From: JAHEKO01 sp965212505
GTDB lineage: Bacteria; Acidobacteriota; Thermoanaerobaculia; Multivoradales; JAHEKO01
Assembly (NCBI GenBank): GCA_965212505.1
Contig: OZ243123.1
Location: 1,860,001-1,924,000 of the forward strand
DNA length: 64,000 nt
Direction: 5' to 3'
In this document: piece after piece, positions 50,962-58,962 of the stretch
How the letters are laid out: each line of letters opens with the position of its first letter
Numbering within the stretch: position 1 is the stretch's first letter
Made by a program: the position numbers and the translations under genes
Notes under the pieces: generated by a model
Seen by the model: only the letters and a program-made list of their open reading frames with translations
Database searches by the model: none
Told to the model about the DNA's origin: nothing

Positions 50962-51180
50962 ATGCACTGGGACTCTTGGTGGCACGCCGGAGGCATGTGG
51001 TTCTTCTGGCTTGTCGTCATCGCGGTCGTGAGCGTCGCGATCTATCTTGCGGCTCGTGCAATGAAGAAGTCCGAGCCGCCCCGGGAGTCTCCGGAGGAGA
51101 TTCTCAAGAAGCGCTTCGCGCGCGGCGACATCGATCGCGAGCAGTACGAGGAGGCGATGAAAGACCTCCGTCAGTTCTGA
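50962..51180 (+). CDS. SHOCT-domain small membrane protein
   Basis: A 72-residue protein: one membrane helix (WFFWLVVIAVVSVAIYLAA) and a C-terminal SHOCT domain (EEILKKRFARGDIDREQYEE). SHOCT modules mediate oligomer or partner contacts. Start ATG at 50962 with a GGAGAG site. Confidence 0.85.
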   Translation: MHWDSWWHAGGMWFFWLVVIAVVSVAIYLAARAMKKSEPPRESPEEILKKRFARGDIDREQYEEAMKDLRQF

Positions 51181-51191
51181 GAGGACGCATC

Positions 51192-51872
51192 ATGACGATT
51201 CTCCGCGTCGGCTCGCAGCCGTGTACCTGCCAGCTCGACGAGCACCACCCCAAGTTCATCGTTCTGACCGGTGGCCCCGGTGCCGGGAAGACTGCGGTCT
51301 TGGAGACGGCGGCGCGGTCCTTCTGCCAGCACGTGGCCATCCTGCCGGAGGCGGCCACCATCGTCTTCGGCGGCGGCTTTCCGCGGCACACGACCGAGGC
51401 GGGACGCAAGGCGGCACAGCGTGCGATCTACCACGTGCAGCGCGAGGTCGAGCGCTTGGTCCTCGAGGAACGCCAGGTGGCGATCGGCCTGTGTGACCGC
51501 GGAACGGTAGATGGGACCGCGTACTGGCCGGCCGGATCGCGAAGCTACTGGAAGGAAGTCGGCACCACGCTGCCCGAGGAGATCGGTCGCTATGAAGCCG
51601 TGGTTCATCTCGAGCCGCCATCTCACGAGACTGGGTATGAGCAGAACGAGCTGCGCGTCGAGTCGGCACAGGAGGCTAGAAAGATCGACGGCCGGATCGC
51701 GGCGGCGTGGAAAGGCCATCCCAAGGTCGTCACGGTGGCCAGCCGCACCGACTTCCTGTCGAAACAGATCGCGGTGCTGGAGCTGGTGCGCGCGGAGCTG
51801 CCGCGATGCTGCCAGAGCCACCCTCTGCCGGGCGAGGCAGGAGACAAGGCTACGGCGGAGGTGACGGGATGA
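51192..51872 (+). CDS. P-loop NTPase (AAA_28-like)
   Basis: A 226-residue ATP/GTP-binding protein. The Walker A motif is LTGGPGAGKTAVLE, and a D-R-G element (GLCDRGTVDGTAYWP) follows as in kinase-like AAA_28 proteins. The Cys pairs at the N-terminus (QPCTCQLDEHH) and C-terminus (LPRCCQSHP) could bind metal. Substrate unknown. Its stop overlaps the next gene (ATGA). An NTPase among copper genes has no clear known role. Confidence 0.75.
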   Translation: MTILRVGSQPCTCQLDEHHPKFIVLTGGPGAGKTAVLETAARSFCQHVAILPEAATIVFGGGFPRHTTEAGRKAAQRAIYHVQREVERLVLEERQVAIGLCDRGTVDGTAYWPAGSRSYWKEVGTTLPEEIGRYEAVVHLEPPSHETGYEQNELRVESAQEARKIDGRIAAAWKGHPKVVTVASRTDFLSKQIAVLELVRAELPRCCQSHPLPGEAGDKATAEVTG

Positions 51873-52597
51873 TCCCGGACGCGTACGTCTGGCTGGTCTG
51901 GTCGAGCGCGTTTCTGGTTCCCTGGGCCGTGCTTTTCGTCGCCTTCCGTCGTCACCGGAAAGCCATGTTGTGGGCGAGCCTCTTCACGACCCCCTTCGGA
52001 CTCACGGAGCCTCTCTTCGTGCCGGAGTACTGGAGCCCTCCCAGCCTGTTCGACCTGGCACTCAAGACCGGTTTCGACATCGAGAGCTTGATCTTCTGCT
52101 TCGCGATCGGTGGGGTCGGAGCCGTGCTGTTCAACGTCATCTCGAAGCGGCGAACGGATTCCTTTCCCAATGAGGCAAGGCATGGGCGCAGACACCGCTT
52201 CCACCGCTGGGCGCTCTCGCTGCCGTTCATCGTCTTCGCGGTCACGTACTTCCTGCCCTGGAACCCGATCTACCCGGGCATCGTGGCCATGGTTCTCGGG
52301 TCGGTGGCTACAGTGCTCTGCCGCCCCGACCTGAAACGAGCCACGCTGATCGGCGGAGGGCTCTTTCTCGTCTACTACCTGGTGTTCCTCACCGGGCTCG
52401 AGTGGACGGCCCCAGGCTACATCGAGAGGGTGTGGAACCTGGCAGAACTGTCGGGTTGGACCGTCTTCGGCTTTCCGGTGGAGGAACTCCTGTTCGCCGG
52501 ATCGTTCGGCATGTACTGGGCTGGGGTCTACGAGCACTTCACCTGGCATCGGGCCAGAGGCGCGGTGCTTGCGATCGGCGAAGGGGTGAGGCCATGA
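51869..52597 (+). CDS. Lycopene-cyclase-domain-like integral membrane protein
   Basis: A 242-residue protein with about seven helices. Near the end it has FGFPVEELLFAGSFGMYWAG, the P-x-E-E-x-x-F motif of the heterodimeric CrtYc/CrtYd lycopene cyclase domain. A second acidic motif lies at PFGLTEPLFVPEYW. No other carotenoid gene is in the window, so cyclase activity is uncertain. The ATG overlaps the NTPase stop, and its own stop overlaps the following gene. Confidence 0.7.
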   Translation: MIPDAYVWLVWSSAFLVPWAVLFVAFRRHRKAMLWASLFTTPFGLTEPLFVPEYWSPPSLFDLALKTGFDIESLIFCFAIGGVGAVLFNVISKRRTDSFPNEARHGRRHRFHRWALSLPFIVFAVTYFLPWNPIYPGIVAMVLGSVATVLCRPDLKRATLIGGGLFLVYYLVFLTGLEWTAPGYIERVWNLAELSGWTVFGFPVEELLFAGSFGMYWAGVYEHFTWHRARGAVLAIGEGVRP

Positions 52598-53046
52598 TTC
52601 GCGAGCGCCGACTCGAGCCACTACTGATCGGTTGGGGCTTTCCGCTGAACCTGGCCTGGGAGCTCGGCCAGTCGCCGCTCTACGCAGACCACTCGAACGG
52701 CTGGCGGTACGTCGCTTGGACGCGCTTCCACTGCACCCTAGGTGACGTACTGATCCTGCTGGGCGCCTTCTGGGCGACGGCGGCGGTCTTTCGGTCTTGG
52801 CGCTGGCCAGTCACTCGGTCTCCGCGCGCGGCCGGAGTGTTCGTCGCATTTGGCCTCGCCTACACGGTCTGGAGTGAGTGGTTCAACACCTCGGTTCGCG
52901 AGGCGTGGACCTATGCCCCCGCCATGCCGCTCGTCTTCGGAGCGGGTCTCTCACCGCTGTCGCAGTGGCTCGTATTGCCTACCGTCTTGGCTCTCATCCT
53001 GCGCGCGAGCGCCGGTTCTTCCGACTCGATTGGAGAAATCCCATGA
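52594..53046 (+). CDS. Small integral membrane protein of the copper cluster
   Basis: A 150-residue protein with about four helices (PLLIGWGFPLNLAWELGQSP, TLGDVLILLGAFWATAAVF, AAGVFVAFGLAYTVWSEWF, LSPLSQWLVLPTVLALIL). Conserved-looking charged residues inside helices (NLAWELGQS, VWSEWFN) suggest a channel or ligand site. Family not recognised. It overlaps the lycopene-cyclase-like gene and the CopB ATPase gene by ATGA at each end, so the three are one translational unit. Confidence 0.65.
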   Translation: MIRERRLEPLLIGWGFPLNLAWELGQSPLYADHSNGWRYVAWTRFHCTLGDVLILLGAFWATAAVFRSWRWPVTRSPRAAGVFVAFGLAYTVWSEWFNTSVREAWTYAPAMPLVFGAGLSPLSQWLVLPTVLALILRASAGSSDSIGEIP

Positions 53047-55100
53047 GCGATCCTCAGCATCACCACCATTCCCCCGAGCCTGCCGAGCAGGGCGGCCACG
53101 ATCACTCATCGGGTCACCACGACCATCATGCCCACATGGTGGCGGACTTCCGCCGGCGGTTGTGGGTCTCCCTGATCCTGACGGTTCCGGTCCTCGCACT
53201 GGCGCCGATGATCCAGCGTCTTCTTGGCCTCGAAGAGGCGCTCGCTTTTCCCGGTGACAGCTATGTCCAGCTCGTGTTCGCGTCGATCGTCTTCTTCTAT
53301 GGAGGGTGGCCCTTCCTAAAGGGCTTCTTCGAGGAGGTCGGAAAGAGACGGCCGGGGATGATGACGCTGATCGCGCTGGCGATCAGCGTGGCGTATTTCT
53401 ACAGCGCTGCCGTGGTCTTTGGCCTGACTGGGGAGGTGTTCTTCTGGGAGTTGGCGACGCTGATCGACATCATGCTGCTCGGCCACTGGATCGAGATGCG
53501 CTCGGTCATGGGGGCATCTCGGGCACTCGAGGAGCTGGTCCGCCTGATGCCGTCCGAAGCGCACCGGCTAGGCGAGGACGGGTCCATCGAGGAGGTCTCG
53601 GTTGCCGATCTGGTGCACGGCGACCGGGTCCTGGTCAAGCCGGGGGAGAAGATCCCCACCGACGGCGTGATCGTTGAAGGCCGGACGACGGTCAACCAGG
53701 CGATGCTGACGGGTGAGAGCCAGCCGGTCGAGAAGGGTGAGGGCGAGGAAGTCATCGGCGGTGCGGTCAACGGCGAGTCTGCGTTCACCTTCGAAGTACG
53801 AAAAACGGGCGAGGAGACCTACCTCTCGCAGGTCATCGAGCTCGTGCGCCAAGCGCAGGAGTCCCGCTCGCGCTCGCAGGACCTGGCGAACCGGGCGGCC
53901 CTCTGGCTTACGGTCATCGCGATCACCGTGGGCACCCTGACGCTCGTCGTCTGGCTGCTTCTCGGTCAGAGCTTTAACTTCGCGCTCGAGCGCATGGTGA
54001 CGGTGATGGTTATCGCCTGCCCGCATGCTCTCGGTCTGGCGGTGCCGCTCGTCGTGGCTGTGTCGACCGCCCTCTCGGCGACCAACGGACTCCTGATCCG
54101 CGACCGCTCCGCGTTCGAGCGGGCGAGAGAGCTCCAAGCGGTCGTGTTCGACAAGACCGGCACCCTGACCGAGGGCCGTTTCGGCGTGACGGATGTGATA
54201 CCGCTCGGGGCCAAGAGCGAAGACGAGTTGCTGCGCTTGGCGGCAAGCCTCGAGAGCCGCTCCGAGCACCCGATCGCCGAAGGCGTCGTGCGGGAGGCGG
54301 AAGATCGGGCGATCTTGTTCCCCGTACCGGAAGGATTTCGTGCGATTCCGGGAAAGGGAGCGGAAGCGAAAGTCGACGGCCTCGGGGTGAAAGTAGTGAG
54401 CCCGGGCTATCTCAAAGAGAACTCCCTGAGCGCTGACGACGCTCGGGTCTCAGAAGTCGCCTCGCAGGGCAAGACCGTCGTCTTTGTGTTGCTTGACGAT
54501 CGTGTGGAGGGGGCGATCGCTCTCGCCGACATCATCCGAGAGGAATCGCGCGAGGGGCTCAAGCGGCTCCGGGACCTCGGAATCCAGTCGATGATGCTCA
54601 CGGGCGACGCGAAGGAAGTCGCGAGTTGGGTGGCGGACGAGCTCGCCCTCGACGACTACTTCGCCGAGGTTCTTCCGCACGAGAAGTCGGAGAAGATTCG
54701 CGAGGTCAAGGGCCGTGGATTGACTGTCGCCATGACCGGTGACGGAGTCAACGACGCGCCGGCCCTGGTCGAGGCCGACGTGGGCATCGCGATCGGCGCT
54801 GGTACCGACGTCGCCATCGAATCGGCCGACATCATCCTCGTCCGCTCCGACCCACGTGACGTCGCGTCGATCGTCACGCTCGCCCGTGCCACCTACAAGA
54901 AGATGAAGCAGAACCTCTGGTGGGCTACTGGCTACAACGTCGTGGCCATACCCCTAGCGGCCGGAGTTCTCTACAAGTTCGGCATCGTGCTGTCGCCTGC
55001 GATCGGAGCGGTCTTCATGTCGCTCTCGACGGTCATCGTCGCGATCAACGCACGGTTGCTCGGCCGGGTGGGGAAGGAGCTCGGCGGAGGTGCCGTGTGA
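53043..55100 (+). CDS. CPH-type P1B copper-exporting ATPase (CopB class)
   Basis: A 685-residue inner-membrane ATPase. The N-terminus is a His-rich segment (HHHHSPEPAEQGGHDHSSGH) instead of an HMA domain. The transmembrane metal motif is CPH (VIACPHALGLAVPL), which marks the P1B-3 class that exports copper. Also present are TGES, DKTGTLT, SEHPIAEG, MLTGDA and TGDGVNDAPAL. The gene overlaps the upstream membrane protein (ATGA). It is distinct from the outer-membrane CopB at 28542, though both share the name. Confidence 0.93.
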   Translation: MSDPQHHHHSPEPAEQGGHDHSSGHHDHHAHMVADFRRRLWVSLILTVPVLALAPMIQRLLGLEEALAFPGDSYVQLVFASIVFFYGGWPFLKGFFEEVGKRRPGMMTLIALAISVAYFYSAAVVFGLTGEVFFWELATLIDIMLLGHWIEMRSVMGASRALEELVRLMPSEAHRLGEDGSIEEVSVADLVHGDRVLVKPGEKIPTDGVIVEGRTTVNQAMLTGESQPVEKGEGEEVIGGAVNGESAFTFEVRKTGEETYLSQVIELVRQAQESRSRSQDLANRAALWLTVIAITVGTLTLVVWLLLGQSFNFALERMVTVMVIACPHALGLAVPLVVAVSTALSATNGLLIRDRSAFERARELQAVVFDKTGTLTEGRFGVTDVIPLGAKSEDELLRLAASLESRSEHPIAEGVVREAEDRAILFPVPEGFRAIPGKGAEAKVDGLGVKVVSPGYLKENSLSADDARVSEVASQGKTVVFVLLDDRVEGAIALADIIREESREGLKRLRDLGIQSMMLTGDAKEVASWVADELALDDYFAEVLPHEKSEKIREVKGRGLTVAMTGDGVNDAPALVEADVGIAIGAGTDVAIESADIILVRSDPRDVASIVTLARATYKKMKQNLWWATGYNVVAIPLAAGVLYKFGIVLSPAIGAVFMSLSTVIVAINARLLGRVGKELGGGAV

Positions 55101-55177
55101 ATGAAGGCCGAGGAGGAGAGGGCTTGGCGCCGTCCCAAGACGATCTCGTCGCCCTGCGGACGCTAGAAAGGACTTGA
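55097..55177 (+). CDS. Possible 26-codon ORF between the ATPase and the CCCPC protein
   Basis: A GTG at 55097 overlaps the ATPase stop (GTGA) and a 26-residue frame runs to a TGA at 55175, two bases before the next ATG. The overlap and fit are like those of real genes in this operon, but the peptide (SQDDLVALRTLERT at its end) has no recognised family, so it may be chance. Confidence 0.25.
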   Translation: MNEGRGGEGLAPSQDDLVALRTLERT

Positions 55178-55179
55178 CA

Positions 55180-55728
55180 ATGGGGAGCAAGAACCGAAAA
55201 CCAACCAAAGGGAAGAAGGCCAGGAAAAGGGGACGGAAGGGGGCCGCGAGTCAACGCCGGAAGTGGATCTGGATTGTGGCGGTCGCGGCTGCCCTCGCGG
55301 TTGTCTTCGCGATGACTCCGCTGCTCGAGGAGGAAAAGAGCGCCGTCGCCTCCCCAGTCGAGTTCTCCGACGTCAGGGCTCAAACGAAGGAGTTCATGGG
55401 CTACTACAAGACCATCGAGCTCACTCCGGAGCAGGAGCTGGTCAAGCGGAAGGCACTCTCGGCGATCAGGGCTCCTTGCTGCAGTGACAACTCGGCTTAC
55501 ACATGCTGTTGCCCGTGCAACATGGCGAAGACTTGGTGGGGCCTGTCCCATCATCTGATCGCAAACGAGGGCTACGGACCCGACAAGGTCCAGGCCGCAG
55601 TCGAAGGATGGATCGACTTCATCAACCCGAAGGGGTTCAGCGGCAACGCCTGCTACACGGGTGGCTGCGTGCGGCCGTTCCACCGGAACGGCTGCGGCGG
55701 AATGGACGAGGACCACGTTGTCTTCTGA
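55180..55728 (+). CDS. Membrane-anchored Cys-rich protein with CCCPC motif
   Basis: A 182-residue protein: a Lys/Arg-rich N-terminus of about 28 residues, one membrane anchor (WIWIVAVAAALAVVFAM) and an exported domain. That domain has APCCSDNSAYTCCCPCNM, then WWGLSHHLI, and later ACYTGGCVRPF and NGCGGM, eleven Cys in all. The CCxDN...CCCPCN order looks like a conserved metal- or cluster-binding site. The ATG at 55180 has an AAAGGA site. I do not recognise a named family. Confidence 0.7.
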   Translation: MGSKNRKPTKGKKARKRGRKGAASQRRKWIWIVAVAAALAVVFAMTPLLEEEKSAVASPVEFSDVRAQTKEFMGYYKTIELTPEQELVKRKALSAIRAPCCSDNSAYTCCCPCNMAKTWWGLSHHLIANEGYGPDKVQAAVEGWIDFINPKGFSGNACYTGGCVRPFHRNGCGGMDEDHVVF

Positions 55729-55796
55729 CAACAGAGGAGCGGTCCCAGCTCGAGTGCTGAGGCCGTGACTAGTCGCAGGTACGGAGGTGCCCGAAC

Positions 55797-56150
55797 ATGA
55801 AAGACACAGAACACAAACCCGGGATCCACGAGCAGTACGTCGTCAAGCGGCGCCTGAAGCTGGCTACGGCGCCACCCGGGCCAGGAAGCGAGCTTCTCGC
55901 CGCATTGGAAGCGACGCCCGGTGTGGCCGAGGCCGAGCTAGACGGGGTGAGGCAGCGCCTATTGGTCGCCTACGACGCCTCGACTCAGAACCTGGATGGA
56001 GTCCTCGAAGTGCTGAGAGAGCACGGGATCTCCTGTGCAACGAGCTGGTTGAGTCGGTTCCGAGTCGGCTGGTATCGAAACACAGATGCCAATATTCACG
56101 ACAACGCGCGCCATGAGCCTTGGTCTTGTCATCAGAATCCACGCCGCTAG
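55797..56150 (+). CDS. HMA-like (ferredoxin-fold) protein without CxxC
   Basis: A 117-residue protein whose residues about 17-78 have the beta-alpha-beta-beta-alpha-beta layout of heavy-metal-associated domains (YVVKRRLKLATAPPGPGSEL, ATPGVAEAELDGVRQRLLVA, LDGVLEVLREHGI), but the CxxC is replaced by ATAPPGPG. It may fold like a copper chaperone without binding metal in the usual way. It is 68 bases past the CCCPC gene. Confidence 0.65.
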   Translation: MKDTEHKPGIHEQYVVKRRLKLATAPPGPGSELLAALEATPGVAEAELDGVRQRLLVAYDASTQNLDGVLEVLREHGISCATSWLSRFRVGWYRNTDANIHDNARHEPWSCHQNPRR

Positions 56151-56260
56151 GAAGAGGCAGGAAGGTGATCTGGGTTGAGAGCTGGGTTCGGAGGATCGAC
56201 CGTGGATGATCGAGCGAAGCGGCTTGCACGTGATCGTGAGTCGCCGTGTAGGAGATACGC

Positions 56261-57376
56261 ATGACCGAGTTGGTCACGCGGTTCACTTCACTCCCTAATG
56301 TGCACCCTGCGCTGGTGCACTTTCCGATCGCGCTTCTGCCCGTAGCCTTGTTGTTGGATCTCTTGTCACTTCGGCTCCACACCCAGCGGGAGTGGTTGGA
56401 CCGCGCTGCGAGTCTGCTCTACATCGCTTCGGCTGTCGGAGCGATCGTCGCTTTCTGGACTGGACGATTCGCCGCGGAGGGACTGCCTCTGCTAGAGCTC
56501 CACGTCCAGCTCCACGTCAACGAGCACTCAGATGCTGCGCGTGCCGCCGCGTGGCTCGTGAGTCTCGTCGCGCTCGCGCGACTGGCGGTAACGGTGCGAG
56601 ACACAAAGTTCAGACGGAAGGTCCTTCGCCTTTCTCTGGCGGCAGTCGCGCTCGCCGGCATCGCGCTCGTGTACCGCACCGCAGATCTCGGCGGCGGGCT
56701 CGTCTACCAACACGGTGTAGGAGTCGCCGAGAGCGACGATCACGGCGGGGAACGTACGGAGCTTGCGGCCGAAACAGATGCGACCGGTGACGCCGGCTCA
56801 GAGGCAGCGGACCGGCTCGTGAAGGGTCGCGATGGCAGTTTGGTCTGGTCACCACACCCGCTGGACAAGGAGGCGCTTGGCGCTGTCTTGACACCTGCAC
56901 CCGGCACGGGTGCTTCAGCCGTTTCGTGGATCCAGCCGGAGTACGGAGCCGAAGGGCTGAGCCTCAGCGTCGATGGTGAAGCCCTGTTGCTTGTTCCGGG
57001 CGCTTTCGGAGACGTGAAGGTCGAAGCGGAGCTCGACGCCAGCGACTTCGAGGGAGAGCTCGGACTCGCTCATCACGTGGTGAGCGGCTCCCGGGCGGGC
57101 TTGCTGACACTATCGTTTCCCGAGGGCGAGATTGCCCTGGTAAGTCGCGACGGTGAGAAGTCGAGAAGGCTGGCCAGGGCCACGAGAGCTGCCCCGTCGA
57201 GTCCATTCCGGCTAACCGTGACGGCTGCCGGCCGACACTTCTACGGCTTCCTGGACGACGAAAGAGTCGTGCACGGTCACGAGCCGCCAGTCACGGATGG
57301 GGGCTGTGGTCTCCTTCTTCGAGGACAGGGCACGGTCCGAATCCTATCGATGAAGATCACACCGGGCCGGAGCTGA
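56261..57376 (+). CDS. DUF2231-like membrane protein with C-terminal jelly-roll domain
   Basis: A 371-residue protein. The N-terminal 155 residues are a four-helix DUF2231-like membrane domain (LPNVHPALVHFPIALLPVAL, with His residues typical of haem or metal ligands). An acidic linker follows (DDHGGERTELAAETDATGDA) and the C-terminal 170 residues are a beta-rich concanavalin-like domain (VEAELDASDFEGELGLAHHV, FYGFLDDERVVHGHE). This fusion is notable. A truncated copy of its first helix lies at 29573-29707. It may serve in redox or metal handling at the membrane; the role is unknown. Confidence 0.75.
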   Translation: MTELVTRFTSLPNVHPALVHFPIALLPVALLLDLLSLRLHTQREWLDRAASLLYIASAVGAIVAFWTGRFAAEGLPLLELHVQLHVNEHSDAARAAAWLVSLVALARLAVTVRDTKFRRKVLRLSLAAVALAGIALVYRTADLGGGLVYQHGVGVAESDDHGGERTELAAETDATGDAGSEAADRLVKGRDGSLVWSPHPLDKEALGAVLTPAPGTGASAVSWIQPEYGAEGLSLSVDGEALLLVPGAFGDVKVEAELDASDFEGELGLAHHVVSGSRAGLLTLSFPEGEIALVSRDGEKSRRLARATRAAPSSPFRLTVTAAGRHFYGFLDDERVVHGHEPPVTDGGCGLLLRGQGTVRILSMKITPGRS

Positions 57377-57529
57377 GTTTGGTGCCCGTTGACTCTACTT
57401 TGACTTGCGAGTGTGGCCGGCACGGGCATCACTCGGAGTGCGACGTCGGTCGGAGCGGAGGGTCGGCTCCGGACGCCGTTCGAGAAGCTAGCAGCAATGC
57501 CCTGCTGATGGCGGTTCTGGGGAGGTGAG

Positions 57530-58384
57530 ATGTTGACGGCGATCTCGACGGGACATGGGCGGGCCACCTACCTGGTTCTAGGCGGTGCCGTGCTCGGAGT
57601 CTTGGTGCTCCATCCCGTGACAATGGTCATCTATTGGTTCGAGTTCCAGCGGGATCTTGCCGAAAGCTGGAGTAGCCTCTGGAGCTTCGTGGCCGAACGC
57701 ATGTGGCTTTCGTTTGTTCCCAAGATGCTGCCGATGAGCGCAGTCTTTGCCCTTCTCGGCGGCGGTGCTGGCCTGGCGTTCTCGTCCTTCCAACGCGCCC
57801 TTTCGGTAAGAGATCGTGCTGCCCGGAATCTGCGGGAGGTGCTGGTCAGGGACCTCCCGTCGGTGATCGCCGGAGGGGAGACCGAGAAGATTGAATTCAA
57901 GACTTCGCTGCGCTGGGACCACAGTATGAAGAGCGTGAATCGAAAACTCGAGACCGCGGCAACGAAGACGATCGCGGGCTTCCTCAATGCGAACGGCGGG
58001 AGCCTCATTCTGGGAGTGGACGACCGAGGAGAAGTCAAGGGACTTAGCCAGGACTTCGAGACGCTCAAGCGGCCCGACGCGGACGGCTACCAGCAGTACG
58101 TGACGGGGGTCGTCAAGAAGTGGCTAGGTGGCGATCTCTGCCCGTTGATACACGTCGCATTCACGCAGGTCGGCCAGTTGGACGTCTGCCGAGTGATCGT
58201 CGAGCCCTCTCACCGAGCGGTGTACCTCGAGGAAGGGGGCTCCGCAGCGCTCTACCTCCGCATGGGGAACAGTACTAGGCGCTTGGACGTGAGAGAGGCC
58301 GTCGACTATGTGGTGCGCCGATGGCCCGGAGGGGCAAAGAGACCAGCGCGGCTTCGGCGGTCGCTGAAGTCGAGAAGGACGTGA
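57530..58384 (+). CDS. Membrane-anchored AlbA_2 (Schlafen-like) domain protein
   Basis: A 284-residue protein with two N-terminal membrane helices (VLGGAVLGVLVLHPVTMVIY and MLPMSAVFALLGGGAGLAF) and a C-terminal AlbA_2 domain: GETEKIEFKTSLRWD, TIAGFLNANGGSLILGVDDR and then the LYLRMGNSTRRLD element. AlbA_2 domains bind nucleic acids or nucleotides, usually in soluble regulators; here it is tied to the membrane. Start ATG at 57530 after GGAGG. Its tie to metal resistance is only by position. Confidence 0.78.
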   Translation: MLTAISTGHGRATYLVLGGAVLGVLVLHPVTMVIYWFEFQRDLAESWSSLWSFVAERMWLSFVPKMLPMSAVFALLGGGAGLAFSSFQRALSVRDRAARNLREVLVRDLPSVIAGGETEKIEFKTSLRWDHSMKSVNRKLETAATKTIAGFLNANGGSLILGVDDRGEVKGLSQDFETLKRPDADGYQQYVTGVVKKWLGGDLCPLIHVAFTQVGQLDVCRVIVEPSHRAVYLEEGGSAALYLRMGNSTRRLDVREAVDYVVRRWPGGAKRPARLRRSLKSRRT

Positions 58385-58400
58385 AGAAGGAGGACGAGGA

Positions 58401-58877
58401 ATGAAGAGAAGACACCTAGTTGTCCTGTTTACCGTAGTGGTCGCCACCGCCATGTCGGGCGCTCGGGGTCAGGAAAGTCCGAAGACGCCTATCGAGATCG
58501 CGGCTGCCTATCTGGCTGCGATGGAGGCGTCGGACTTGGACGCTGCGGAATCGTTGTTCGCGGCGAACTCAGTCATCTTCGAGACGGGCGGCGTCGAAGG
58601 GAGCTGGAAGGACTATCGTGAACGCCACATCGGGCCCGAGCTCGATTCGATCGAGTCTTTCACCATCTCACACGCCCCGCCCACCGAGCATGCGAGCGCC
58701 GATGGCACCATGGCATTCGTAGCTTGGCCGATCGAGTACACGATCAGGTTGACGGATGGCCGGACTATCGTGAGCCGGGGAACGGTGACGTTCGTTCTGG
58801 AGAATCACGGCCATCACTACATGATCCGCCATCTCCACTGGTCTTCGCGGAAGCGGCCGGAACCGGATGCCGGCTAG
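58401..58877 (+). CDS. Exported NTF2-like (SnoaL/DUF4440-type) protein (paralogue 1)
   Basis: A 158-residue exported protein with a signal (LVVLFTVVVATAMSGARGQE) and an NTF2-like cone fold: IEIAAAYLAAMEASDLDAAE, SVIFETGGVEGSWKDY, and the C-terminal YMIRHLHWSSRKRPEP. The last segment is shared with the second paralogue at 61861. Such small proteins recur in metal-resistance loci of unknown function. Start ATG at 58401 after GGAGGACGAGG. Confidence 0.75.
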   Translation: MKRRHLVVLFTVVVATAMSGARGQESPKTPIEIAAAYLAAMEASDLDAAESLFAANSVIFETGGVEGSWKDYRERHIGPELDSIESFTISHAPPTEHASADGTMAFVAWPIEYTIRLTDGRTIVSRGTVTFVLENHGHHYMIRHLHWSSRKRPEPDAG

Positions 58878-58962
58878 TTCCGATGCCAGCCGCCGACACG
58901 TCGGGAATGAGTGGACCTCGCCTGGGTGGCTCGGCCGCCCTAGTTGAGGAGAGGAGGACGGC

